Below, in pieces: positions 24,772 through 35,436 of a stretch of DNA of 64,000 nt. The stretch is from Uloborus plumipes (lineage: Eukaryota; Arthropoda; Arachnida; Araneae; Uloboridae), in NCBI GenBank assembly GCA_038373865.1, contig JAXGGA010002034.1:1-64000 (forward strand). Direction: 5' to 3'. Position numbers and translations under genes: made by a program. Below the pieces are notes generated by a model, which saw nothing but the letters and a program-made list of their open reading frames with translations, was not told the DNA's origin and did not search any database. How positions within the stretch are numbered: the stretch's first letter is position 1; each line of letters starts with the position of its first letter.

Positions 24772-25354
24772 CAGGACCTGATTGCTGCATAGACCAACTA
24801 GGCAATGGCCTAGGACCCTCACTATTTAGGGGCCCCCAAATCGCTAAGTAAAGCAGGGGTGATTGTGTTCCGGTATTTTACCGGATTTCCGGTATTTTCA
24901 TGATCGATTCTGGTATTTTCATGGTCGAAAATATCGGAAATAAAATATTTTTAATTATGCTTTTGTCTTCCCACCTACGGTATCTTATTTTATTTTTCGA
25001 ATTTTCGGTGATTTTCCGATAATTACTAATAATATTCATCGAGCAAAAATGTTACGATGCCATTCTATTGTTTTTGACCAGAAACTATTTGAAACTGTTC
25101 GAATGTATGAAATGTGTCTTTGTTTATGAAAGACAATTTATTATTAAATATGTATAATTATAAAATTAGGTGTGCTTAAATAATAAGAGCCTTGGTTTTT
25201 TGAAAAATGCACCCCCCCCCACACACACTCACTTATCTTCAAAACTTTCAGGTATTTTTTCATGAATTCACAATCACCCCTGGTAAAGACTGAGTACTGG
25301 GAGTCCCAAAAAAGTATTTGGCCTAAGGCCCCGAAATATCTTGATCGGACCCTG
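24772..25354. mobile_element. hAT-type element, outer layer, in the last retn intron
   Basis: Starts CAGGACCTGATTGCTG and ends GATCGGACCCTG, with a perfect 8-bp duplication ATTTTAAG (24764-24771, 25355-25362). It is interrupted by another element at 24854-25282, so its own length is only about 150 bp. Confidence 0.85.
24854..25282. mobile_element. hAT-like MITE nested inside the hAT at 24772
   Basis: Ends CAGGGGTGATTGTG and CACAATCACCCCTG, perfect inverted repeats of 14 bp. GTAAAG is duplicated on both sides (24848-24853, 25283-25288). The interior carries (C)CGGTATTTT(A/C) repeats. Its insertion is younger than the outer element. Confidence 0.85.
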
Positions 25355-25417
25355 ATTTTAAGTAGTCCTTATCAATTCCCTGAATCAATTACTTATTTTA
25401 TTCTCCTTCTGTTGCAG

Positions 25418-25530
25418 GTCCAGACGGCAGAACGCAGTCTGACGGCTCCCTGATGGTCAGTATGGAAGTGAACGGCATCCTGTACCAGGGTGTCCTGCTC
25501 GCGGCCCCCAATCACAGAAACCGCCTCTAA
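25418..25530 (+). CDS. retn: ARID3/dead ringer homologue, terminal exon with REKLES C-terminal strand
   Basis: Terminal coding exon after acceptor CTTCTGTTGCAG. The first two bases complete a Gly codon split by the phase-1 intron. It encodes PDGRTQSDGSLMVSMEVNGI followed by LYQGVLLAAPNHRNRL and a TAA at 25528-25530. The core MVSMEVNGILYQGVLLA matches the conserved end of the REKLES region of ARID3A/B and insect Dead ringer, where a hydrophobic strand of the pattern (M/L)(V/S)MEINGxxYxGVL(F/L)A serves in oligomerisation and nuclear-cytoplasmic localisation. The tail beyond the core is short (APNHRNRL). Family recognition is from memory of the family, not a search. In Drosophila, retn acts in embryonic patterning and neuronal differentiation; the role here is inferred. 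Alternative: another REKLES-containing ARID3 paralogue. Confidence 0.82.
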
Positions 25531-27246
25531 CAGACGACGCGTCTGCTCCTGCCTTTTGTGCCTTTGAATACTTAATTGGAGACAAAGACAGAGACTTTCA
25601 CTGACTATGTGGACTTGCGCATTTTTTTTCTCGTGGACCTAGCACATCTAGGACATTGAAAGCAGCTCCTCTGCCAAACTTTATTCTCATCTCTTAATGT
25701 CTAGGAAGAAACGAGAGGACCTTCTATTGATTCAACTTGAAGTTTCTTCGTAAAAAGGAATGATTTTTGAAAGAATGACCATGCCTTTTCATCTCCCTAA
25801 AACGGCTGACCTTTGGACAAGACGAAATGATGCCGTACAAGCGGAGAAAGTCTGAAATTCAACTTCTGTCATATTCGTACTAAACAAAACCCTACTAGTA
25901 ATATTACGATACAGTTTACTGTATTGACATCAAATTCGTTTCTAGAAACATTTATAATAATTTTATCACGTTAAAAGCTAATAAGGTAAAAACTAAAGTT
26001 AATTATTCTTGACATATTTAAATAGTTTTAAATTCATATTTTTAGAACATGGAAATTAAATTCTGTTTTAGTCTATGAATGTAAATATCAGATACATTTT
26101 CAAAACAAGTTTTTTTAATCACATACTTCAAATTTGAATGACTTTTGAAAAAATATGTTATGTGTTCCAGAAATGTCGTTCAATGCTTTGAACTACTCGT
26201 TTTTGTTAACATAACGGGAGTAAATACTTAACATTATTGCGTTCGTATTTTTAGGAATTCATCAATGTTTTATGACTATGTTTGAAAAAAAAAATGTATG
26301 CTTCACTTTTTGTGTCTGACTTTTATAGCATCAGTCTATACTATTTATGAAATTTTGAAGATTAAAATACTCTTTTGGTTTTCATTGCTGTAAATCAAGT
26401 ATGTAATCTAAGAATTAAAATTATATAAGGATTGGAACTCATGTTCAAAATTAATTAATCAATATATTGTTTTTACATTTTAAGGGGAATTTTATCCAAA
26501 AGTGCACCTAATTTGATTACTGTAATTAAAAATGCATATTAGTTCGCATAATTGGATCATATCTTATTGGTGCTGAACACTAGTAAAAAATAAACTATTC
26601 ATCACTAGAACACAGCCTTTTGAAGATACATTTAAACCAAAATTAAAATATTTATAAAAAAGTCTATTTCTGTATTTAATTTGTATGGGAAGACAGCCAA
26701 CATCCTTAGCTAGTCCTTAGCTAGAAAAAAAAAGTAACCTTCAAACACGAAAATTCAATTTTCTTCAACTTCCTTAGGCATTGGTTGCTGCTTGTTTTAG
26801 GTTTTAAAATTGTTTTCATCTCACCAGTTCCTTTTTACGTATTTATTTTTGAGTTATGTTTCTGTAAATTGCATATTGTATGAATTGAACCTGGATGAAG
26901 GGAGGGGGGAAGGGGTGCGTGCTAAACTGCGCAGAAACTCAGGGAAATTTTAACTTATAAGAATTTTTTTCCTGCGTAGTTCCATTTTCTTTCCACTAAA
27001 ATTTCAACTGTTTAATTGAGATTTTAATTGGATATATCTTCTAACACTCGTTTAATTGAAAATTCTTTCAACAATTTTACAAAGCAAAAAAAAAAAAAAA
27101 AAAAATTAACGATTCATCATTTTAATTATTGTTAATTTATGTAAAAGTAACATCATTGTTTGTTTTTAAATGCAAATTCGGTGTATTTTAATCATCAAAA
27201 TACTGATTACTGTATGCATTTTATATAGACAAATAGAGCACATTTA

Positions 27247-27535
27247 CAGTAACACCCCGTTTATCCGACACCCTCCGGACAGAAAGATATCGAAATCATC
27301 GAATAATCGGGTGGATACTTTCAAGTGAATAAGTCAATTTTAAATACATAAATGTGGAACTGTAAAATTACTAAAAACAAATAGTATCTGTAATCAAGTT
27401 TTTAACAAACTTGCATTTTAATTCTACTACAAATAATGATACAACTATTTTTTAAAAAACACCTTCGGAAGGGGTGATTTATTTGATTTGATATTTTTGC
27501 TTCAGAAAGAGTGTCGAATAATCGGGGTTCTACTG
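27247..27535. mobile_element. Tigger/pogo-like MITE in the putative retn 3' UTR
   Basis: 289 bp. Ends CAGTAACACCCCGTTTATCC and (complement of) CAGTAGAACCCCGATTATTC, flanked by TA. Confidence 0.82.
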
Positions 27536-27777
27536 TATTTCCTGCTTTAGAAAATAATAAATGTATATTTTACGCGACGGAAAACTTAGATTTACTTGAC
27601 TTCTCCTTCTTAAAATATGGAAATGCATTAACATCTCAAGTGTGATATTGTATTAATCGATGTTTTGAATCTCCATCGAAATCTAAGTTATTTGAAGTTT
27701 CTAATTTACATTTTAATGAATTGTGATATTTGTATATTTTCGTTATAACAATTTTTATATACTTAAAACGATTATCA

Positions 27778-27783
27778 AATAAA
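27778..27783 (+). terminator. Candidate proximal poly(A) signal
   Basis: AATAAATGTATATT context, 2.25 kb after the stop codon. Weaker alternatives are at 26589-26594 and 27556-27561. Any of them could define shorter retn mRNAs. Confidence 0.3.
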
Positions 27784-27906
27784 TGTATATTAAATATACT
27801 TCAACACATTTTAACCCTTTGCGCACTTCTATCCTGGTTTCGATTGTTGTTAATTGTACGTCAATCTGAACGTTCATGATTTCAACTGGCGACTTTCTCC
27901 CCCTAA

Positions 27907-28211
27907 TCAACGCCTCCTGAATACTAAATGCCTACTACATTTGCTTCACTACGGGAGACATTTGTTCCACTTTGAGCGCCACCGGGCGGCAATCCGATGA
28001 TGCCGTTGTTATGGTGATAAAGCCAAACAATATTCGAATAAAATTTTTTGATTGGCTAATTTTTAAATTTAAATTTAGAAATCAACCAATCGAAAATTTC
28101 TCCGTCTCGAAAAATTCCGATAGATGGCAGTACGTCTTGAACCAAAGGCGAAATTTTGCTCTGTGCTGAAAACTAGAAAGCAATTGGCATTTAGTATTCA
28201 GAAGGCGTTGA
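27907..28211. mobile_element. 305-bp MITE with 26-bp inverted ends
   Basis: Ends TCAACGCCTCCTGAATACTA and its near-perfect inverse (one mismatch over 26 bp), flanked by CCTAA on both sides (27902-27906, 28212-28216). An inner palindrome (GATTGGCTAATTT / AATCAACCAATCG) lies around 28048-28101. Superfamily is uncertain. The 65-codon frame inside is not a gene. Confidence 0.82.
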
Positions 28212-29127
28212 CCTAATACATCATTATTTTTAGACGATTTTATTTGCTCGCGTGCAGTCCGGATTAACCATTTTGTTTGTCTACCATTACTTGTGGATAA
28301 AGAACGTCACGGATTAACTACCCCAAATCGTTTTGTTAATTAATCTAAAACTATTTACGAGAAGCATTGTCTTTAGAGTCTATAGATATTAGATTCAGAT
28401 TTAGTTGCACGCAAGACCGGTAGTCATTGACTGTGGATTTGTAGGCTTTCGTCATATAAACACAATAACCATTCTTTACGCCTATATAGACTTTTTCTCG
28501 TGGACTGAATTATTCTGTGCAACTTTTGAAACTGAACAATTAATCCTCTAAAGCTCCAATATTGTTCGACATTTTCTAAAACCCCCCACGTTCGTTCTAT
28601 AAATTACATACTTTTTCTTCGAACATTCTTTGTTGAACCTGCACAACTTACCATTCCGTATATTAAAAGCAAATTCGGCAAACTATCTGCTTAAGTATTT
28701 GAATTTCACTACAAGCTCCGTAGACAACCTCCGTAAAGCACGTCTATAGTATTACAAACTTCTTGCATAGATCAGATATAAAATCTAGATCTAGATACTC
28801 TGCTGTACTCTATATTTTGTACGCATTCTATACTGATCATAGACATTCTAAATAGTCTATAGGTACATGCTATACATTTAGTAAGCAATTGCTTCTACTC
28901 ATAGAACACTCTCAATAAGTATTCTCTTTAAGTAAGGTAGCTCTTTGTCTTTCAAGTACGATAGCTCTTTGGACGTTCTATAGACTCTAGGAATATTTCT
29001 ATTACCACTCATGGGCCCTAATATTGTTTTTTAGACTTAATTTTCATAAAAAATTTCGGTCATTCACTACATTACACTAATCGGGTAGGACTTAGAGACG
29101 TTCTCAATAGATTGTGCAGTATATATC

Positions 29128-29395
29128 CCTTATAGAATTTACAAAGAATCCATAGAATTCTTGTGCGGGCTTCTCTATAGGCAGGTATTTAAAAAAGTAA
29201 TATTTTGGTCTTTAAGTTAAGTACCTTGAGGCAGCAATTTCGTTAATCCGAAAGAATTTATAAAGAATTCGTGAAGTTCTATGGAGACTTCTGTATGGGC
29301 AGTTATTTAAAAAAGCAATATTTTGGTCCATAAGTAATATGTCCTTGAGGCAACCTTGAGGTATACTCCTTGAGGCTACAATTTCGTTAATCCGG
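29128..29395. repeat. Local tandem duplication, about 120-145 bp units
   Basis: The block AGAATTTACAAAGAATCCAT ... CAATTTCGTTAATCCG recurs as AGAATTTATAAAGAATTCGT ... CAATTTCGTTAATCCG, with the phrase TATTTAAAAAAG(T/C)AATATTTTGGTC in both. The second unit carries an extra CTTGAGG(C/T)A triplication. It lies in the putative 3' UTR. Confidence 0.8.
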
Positions 29396-30152
29396 CTCTG
29401 CATTCGGGAATGCTTCCTTTATAACGAGAGAACAAGCCAGCTTGAAACTGAACAAAAAAAATCATCAGTTCGATAGCTTGAGATGCCTGTTTCGTTTGTT
29501 TTCTTCTTCATCTTACATCGTGCTTGTGTTCCTCTATTTAAATGTGGCATTTCATCTTAAATTTCTTCATTTTTTAAAGAAAATAAAGGTATTCTCTCGT
29601 GGTATTTGGCATAAAATATTTGAGAGCTTAACTCACGACTTAAGGGGCATTTTTAATGTTATTTGCTATTGTACTTATTTTGTTTTCATTCGAGGTGCTC
29701 GTGTTCTCATTCATGTTTATTTGTTGTAATTATCTGCTTGTAATTTAATCTTTTGTGGGCCTGGAGACTGGCCAAAGTGTTGCAATACTGCGGATAAACT
29801 CTGTGTAGTTACTTTTATTTATTTCGACGAAGGGGTGACGTAGGCATTACTAATGATATCTTGTGCATTACGTGTTTATTATTTTTCTTGTGATAGCATA
29901 TTTTTATTCTGTACCGTCGCTCTTCAAATTGTACCATTTTGCACAATGTTCTTTTTGCTTTCATGATTTTTTTTTTAGACAAACTGTACATGTATACATA
30001 CATTTGTGCATTTGTTTTTATCTATTTACGATACTCTTCTATTTGTACAGTTTAAATGACTCGTGTACCATGAAAGCTGAGACACCACACGGCTTGTACA
30101 CACCGATAATAGTTTACCGAAATATGGCAGTTGACTTGTACATAACGTTTAG

Positions 30153-30158
30153 AATAAA
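30153..30158 (+). terminator. Candidate distal poly(A) signal
   Basis: AATAAA with a GT/T-rich downstream element about 25-45 bases later. A Pumilio-like TGTACATA lies 9 bases upstream. It is the best-formed of four AATAAA sites after the retn stop codon, and obvious transposons resume only at 30592. Confidence 0.45.
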
Positions 30159-30591
30159 ATCTTTTTAATTACATTTTTGTCAAAACTTGTTTATTTTGTC
30201 TCTTCATTTTCATTAACATCACCAGTAGGGCACCCAAGAAATTTTCAAGGAGAGGACCTGAGTTGACAGTGGCCCATTCTTGCATCACACCACTCCAATG
30301 CACCGCCAAACTCTTTCGATTTTATCGATTATTGGAAACAAAAAATATTTAAAAACTTTAGAAAGCAAATCATTATTTATCGTCTGTGGCATTTATTTTG
30401 TTACAAATTATAAGTTTATTTCCATTGAGATTGCAATAAATCTCTTGCGTGGCAACAATTTATATTTTTGATTTATCGTTTGCTGATTGAAATTAGTTGA
30501 GTTTAATACTCGCTATTCAAATAAACTATTAGAGACGCTGCAGTCACAGGAAATTTCAAAAAAAAAAAAAAAAACTTCTTCTAATGTAATA

Positions 30592-33461
30592 GGGTCATTC
30601 CACGTCAAGTGATCCAAAATCTGAGAAAAATTTTACCTTACATTTTTGTATTTCTTTCACATTTAGCTCATCAATTGTACCCCTTGAGGTAATCAAAAGT
30701 CTCAATTTTTGGATTTTTATCTCTATTATTTTTTTATTTATGAGACTTTGAACTTTGGAAAAACCCTCGTTTTTCCATGGATAAGGGTACATAAAAGGGA
30801 CGATAACTCGGCACCAAATATAGATAGAACAATTTGGTAAATGGCATTTTAAAGTACGTTAGTTGCCGCTTAATCGGATATGCAACATGACTAATTTGAT
30901 AAAAATTTTCTTTTTCAAAAAATGAAATTTAAATTTCAAATTTAAATTTCTCAAAAAACATATAATGAATTTTTTTGAAAAAATTCTCAAAAATTCTTGT
31001 GTATTTTATCTATGTTTGTTCAAATTTTTAGATTGGGATCTCAATGGGATCATATTTTTTTGAATTTTTGAATAAAACTGTACAGGAAAAAAATGATATT
31101 TTTTAGATTCTATTTATTGAAATACTGAGTTATCTTGCTTGTGATGGTCTAAAAAGTAGTAAACAAACATGAATATGTTTAAAGTGAGCTGGCATGAGCT
31201 TATAGATTTGTCAGGTTCACCCCCTACCCCTTTCTCCCCCGCACAACCACTCTTTTTTAATTCAAAACTGTTCAAAATGTTTAAAAAAAACAAAAACTCC
31301 TTGATACAAAATGAATAGTAAACTTATTTAAAGTGGGGAAATGGGTTTCCTTATAACTAGACGAAGTATCCCCCTCCCCACCCAAATATACCATTCACAC
31401 TATACTAATATGACGTCTAACCTGGGGATTGAGTTGAGGATTATTTTCACCCTAGGTATATACATTGTTTTTCAGACGAAGTGTTTCTTTTCGATCCGAA
31501 CTTCAAAGTGTACTTCCATTCAATATCTGAAATTTAACTTTATGATTCATTTCATCTTCTACTCCAGCACCAATCTTCAATTTTGAAGGGAGGAAATAAA
31601 TGGGTCGCCCCAATATCATAGCAAACAGCAAAATAGCACTGTTTCGCCTTGTTCTCATCGTTTTTTCTATTCTTTTCGCACAAAACTGAAAATAAATCAA
31701 AATATCAGATCATATGTCTGTGTCCCCATAACTATCTTTCCACATTATCTAGTGTGCAGCTGTTATTTAATTTTTTTAATCGTTTGTGTTCTTTTTCATT
31801 TTGTTGTAAAGGAAAGTAATGCAGCAAGATATATCTATATATATATATTAAACAAACACTGCTTTTTTGAGCACAACCTCACATGTTGTTTAACTTCTTT
31901 ACAGATTGCTCCCCCCCCTTACCCTACCTTTCCACTCCAAACTTTTATTTTTTTTATCATCCCGCCTAGCCCCATTTCAAAGCCTTAGTCTCTACTGATG
32001 TCTGGTAGTGTTTCAGTTTGTTCTGTTTGTTACTCTTTCCTATTAGCTCATGAGCTTTGTCCAATAAGAGAAAGGAAAGGCAGTGATGGGGACTGACATA
32101 TAACGTGACACTTTAATTTCATTTCAGTTTTGTGTAAAAATAATGGGAAAACATTATGAGAACAAGGGGAAACAGTGCTATTTTGCTGTTTGCTATGATC
32201 TTGGGGCGACCCATTTATTCCCTCCCTTCAAAATTGAAGATTGGTGCTGGGGGAGGGGATGAAATGAACCATAAGTTTAAATTCAGATTTTGAATGGAAG
32301 TACACTTTGTGAAGTTCGAATTGAAAACGAAACACTTTGTCTGAAAAACAATATATACCTAGGGGGAAAATAATCCTCAAATCAATCCCCAGGTGAGACG
32401 TCATATTAGTATAGCGTTAATGGTATATTTGGGTGGGGGAAGAGTTGTACTTTGCTTTGTTATAAGGAAGCCCATTTACCAACTTTAAATAAGTTTACTG
32501 TTCATTTTGTATCAAAGAAGCTTTTTTTTAGCATTTTAAACAGTTTGGAGGGGAAATGGTTGGGTCAGGAAGGAAGGGAGGGGGAGCTGACCAATCTACA
32601 AGTTAATGCTAGCTCACTTACCTAGAGTAAAAATAATAGTCAATTCAATCCCCAGGTTAGACGTCGTAATAGTACAGCGTTAATGGTATATTTGGGTGGA
32701 GGAGGGGGATACTTCGTCTAGTTATAAGGAAACTCATTTACCAACTTTAAATAAGTTTACTATTCATTTTGTATCAAAGAGTTTTTTTTTTTAAACATTT
32801 TGAACAGTTTTGAATTAAAAAAGAGTGGTTGTGCGGGGGAGGAAGGGGGGAGGGGGTGAACCTGAAAAATCTATAAGCTCATGCTAGCTCACTTTAAACA
32901 TATTCCTGTTTGTTCATTACTTTTTAGACCTTCACAAGCAAGAGAACTTAGTATTTAAATAAATAGAATCTAAAAAATATCATTTTTTTCCTATACAGTT
33001 TTATTCAAAAATTCAAAAAAATATGATCCCATTGAGATCCCAATCTAAAAATTTGTACAAACATAGATGAAATACACAAGAATTTTTGAGAATTTTTTCA
33101 AAAAAATTCATTATATGTTTTTCGAGAAATTTAAATTTGAAATTTAAATTTCATTTTTTGAAAAAGAAAATTTTTATCAAATTAGTCATGTTGCATATCA
33201 GATTAAGCGGCAACTAACGTACTTTAAAATGCCATTTACCAAATCGTTCTATTTATATTTGGTGCTGAGTTATGGTCCTTATCCATGGAAAAACGAGGGT
33301 TTTTCCAAAGTTCAAAGTCTCATAAATGAAAAAATAATAGAGATAAAATCCAAAAATTGAGACTTTTGATAACCTCAAGGTTTACAATTGATGAGCCAAA
33401 TGTGAAATAAATACAAAAATGTAAGGTAAAAAACGTTGGATCACTTGACATGGAATGACCC
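30592..33461. mobile_element. 2.87-kb fold-back element with kilobase-long inverted arms
   Basis: The left arm, 30592 to about 31700, begins GGGTCATTCCACGTCAAGTG. It is mirrored by about 32112-33461, which ends in its complement (CACTTGACATGGAATGACCC). The arms agree over essentially their whole length. The spacer, about 31701-32111, is unique. The right arm has an extra tandem duplication (32358-32895). No clear target duplication (flanks TAATA / AATTA) and no transposase frame were seen. The short mirrored frames at 31341-31700 are arm sequence. A related end occurs alone at 35021. Confidence 0.85.
32358..32895. repeat. Tandem duplication of about 265 bp within the right arm of the fold-back
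   Basis: CCTAGGGGGAAAATAAT... (32358) and CCTAGAGTAAAAATAAT... (32621) start two consecutive versions of a block that the left arm holds once. Each contains AATCCCCAGGT(G/T)AGACGTC and GTTAATGGTATATTTGGGTG. Confidence 0.85.
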
Positions 33462-33695
33462 AATTATTCGAATACAGTCAAACCTGTCTATCTCGAATTT
33501 CACGGGACAGAAAAAAATTTCGAGATATAGAGGTTGTGATAAAATTTACAAAAATGAGCAATTGGAACAAACTCAAATACTCCATAGCTTGTTTCACATT
33601 GATATTGTTGAATATTTTACTATAAGACATGTTGTGAGTCCACGTTTTACTAATTGTGATGACTATATTGGTAGCAAGTTAATGCATACCTTTAA

Positions 33696-34407
33696 CCCCT
33701 TAATGCCTGACCTTTTTTCCAAAGATATTTGGACCGTTGGATCCAAAGATTCCAACAGTTATGTAATGTACTGCAATCTGTTAATAATGAATTAACCCAT
33801 TAATGCCTAGCGTCCCTTTTTAGGGACGGTCCAAAAAACGGTCTGAATTTCCCCAAAATGAACATTTCAACCAAATAATAGTGTTCATTTAGTACCTTGG
33901 TATTTTTGCAATTCGTTATTAACAGATTGCAGCATATAACCATTGTAAAGTGTGTTCTGTAGTCGTTTTAATATGATCTTTATCAAAAATTACATCGTTC
34001 ACCATCTCAAGAAAACAAGTAAGTTTTCAAAGTTATTTCCAGCTTCCCAGTTTATGTTAATTGTTGATTTTATTTCTTCTTATAAAATGTCTTTTTAAAT
34101 ATTATATCGTAGGCAGAGAAAAAAATTAGTAAAAAAAGTATGTACCCTCTGGGGTCTATCGTAACTTTTAAGGGACGATTTTTCTTTCCTTAATAAAAAC
34201 ATTATTTTTTACATAATATTTTTTTTATTATTTTTCCTGTCCATTAAACACTGTTTGTAACCAGTATACAAAATATCTTTGGGGAAAAAAATGTCAGGCA
34301 TTAATAGGTTAAAATAATACCAAAGTAATAATTTAACACTATTATTGTATTGAAATGCTCATTTTTGGAAAATTCAGACATTTTTTGGACTGCTAGGCAT
34401 TAATGGG
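33696..34407 (+). mobile_element. piggyBac-like MITE, outer copy
   Basis: Bounded by TTAA on both sides (33692-33695, 34408-34411), with ends CCCCTTAATGCC and GGCATTAATGGG. The TTAA target and CCC..GGG ends are piggyBac hallmarks. Its own sequence is 33696-33791 plus 34313-34407, about 190 bp. The middle is a second copy of the same family inserted at an internal TTAA. Confidence 0.85.
33796..34308 (-). mobile_element. piggyBac-like MITE, inner copy nested in its own family
   Basis: 513 bp. Ends CCCATTAATGCC and GGCATTAATAGG, flanked by TTAA at 33792-33795 and 34309-34312. Its left end matches the complement of the outer copy's right end (TGCCTAGC..GTCCAAAAAA) and the reverse, so it sits in opposite orientation. 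It contains GTCCCTTTTTAGGGACGGTC and a matching complement near 34170. Confidence 0.85.
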
Positions 34408-34849
34408 TTAAGTACGATCATAGTCTTTGAATGATTGTCCAAAAGATGATTTTTGTCTCCAAGTTATACCATCGATAAAGGTGGCTGGAAATGAAATTCA
34501 AAAATGCGAGTCGTCAAAATTCGAGATATAGAGGTTTTCGGGAAAAATCATTCGAGATAAACATGAGAAAAGCATTTAATTTGTGCTGTAAAAGCACGGA
34601 AATTGAAAAAATTTTGACAGAGAGGTTTTCGAGATAAACAGGTTCGATTGTATATAAATGAGAAAAAATTGATAAATGGACAAATGAAGTAAGAGCAGCT
34701 ATTATCCAGTTAAAAATTTTACAGCTCTTTATGCGAAAAACTTCTTCTTCTTCTTCTTCAAAAAAAAAAAAAAAAAAAACTCTTGGGTAAGAAATATATT
34801 TTTTAATCTTAAAGGCACTTGCCTTTCGGTATTTGCCCTCGTCATTATA

Positions 34850-35016
34850 CAGTCAAGTTCAGCAACAGCAATTTAGCGAAACTCTAATTTTTGCGTTTCT
34901 TAAGGAACTGAGTTCAAAAACGTATAATACGGGAAATACATAAAAAATACTTGCTGAAAAAAACTCAAGTTACGAGAAAAACGTATATTCGGGGACGCAA
35001 AATCGGGATTTTACTG
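34850..35016. mobile_element. Short Tigger-like MITE
   Basis: 167 bp. Starts CAGTCAAGTTCAGCAACAGC and ends CGGGATTTTACTG, flanked by TA. Inverted ends are only partly matched. Confidence 0.5.
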
Positions 35017-35020
35017 TATC

Positions 35021-35436
35021 GGGTCATTCCATGTGAAATGAGCAAAAATGAGAAAAAAGTAGTGGCCGCATGGTAATAGATTTTTATAAAATTTGGTACA
35101 CAGGTTCATTTTGTGCATTATATAAAAGTATCTAAAAGGTTTCGGCTTAGAATTTTCTATTTAGGAGTCACATGCTGCACTTTTGAACCCTTGTATTTTT
35201 TTAACTAGTTAATGTAAACATAAAAGCTCCATATATTTAATTTTTGGAGTAGGGCAATTTATCGGTTTACTGTAACTTTTTAAAAGTCATGATAATTAAC
35301 TGTTATCTGAACTGTAAAAACCTAAAATATTTCATTTTCAACAAAATTGAAGGTTTTCATTATTTTTCTCACGCAAAAAGGAATTTAGTTGCATAATTTA
35401 AAATAATTCCTAACAATGTGTTTACTTTCATAGAAA
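35021..35436 (+). repeat. Lone end of the fold-back family and AT-rich remainder
   Basis: GGGTCATTCCATGTGAAATG resembles the terminal bases of the fold-back at 30592. What follows differs and shows no paired end, so it is read as a related or truncated element. Confidence 0.4.

Larger units (their letters stand above)
23460..25417 (+). other. Last intron of the retn homologue
   Basis: 1958-bp phase-1 GT-AG intron with donor GTGAGT and acceptor TTCTGTTGCAG. About 940 bp of it is hAT-type non-autonomous DNA: 24086-24445, and 24772-25354 with 24854-25282 nested inside. The rest, 23460-24080 and 24451-24760, shows no recognisable feature. Confidence 0.75.
25531..30175 (+). other. Putative long 3' UTR of the retn homologue
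   Basis: After the stop codon there is no further coding signal for about 4.6 kb, and no repeats except one Tigger-like MITE, one 305-bp MITE and a local tandem duplication. AATAAA occurs at 26589, 27556, 27778 and 30153. The last is followed by a T/GT-rich stretch (TTGTTTATTTTGTC) suited to cleavage, and 29420-30150 is U-rich with TGTACATA (30137-30144), a match to the Pumilio element TGTANATA, just upstream. Early polyadenylation at 26589 or 27778 is equally possible. Long, multi-poly(A) 3' UTRs are common in neural and developmental regulators, but that is inference here. Confidence 0.42.
33475..34650 (+). mobile_element. Tigger-like MITE, copy 2, split by piggyBac-like insertions
   Basis: Ends CAGTCAAACCTGTCTATCTC and (complement of) CAATCGAACCTGTTTATCTC, flanked by TA. 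Its two halves align with the reverse complement of 22691-23160. The break falls in AATGCATACCTTTA|A, where 33696-34407 is inserted. Confidence 0.88.
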
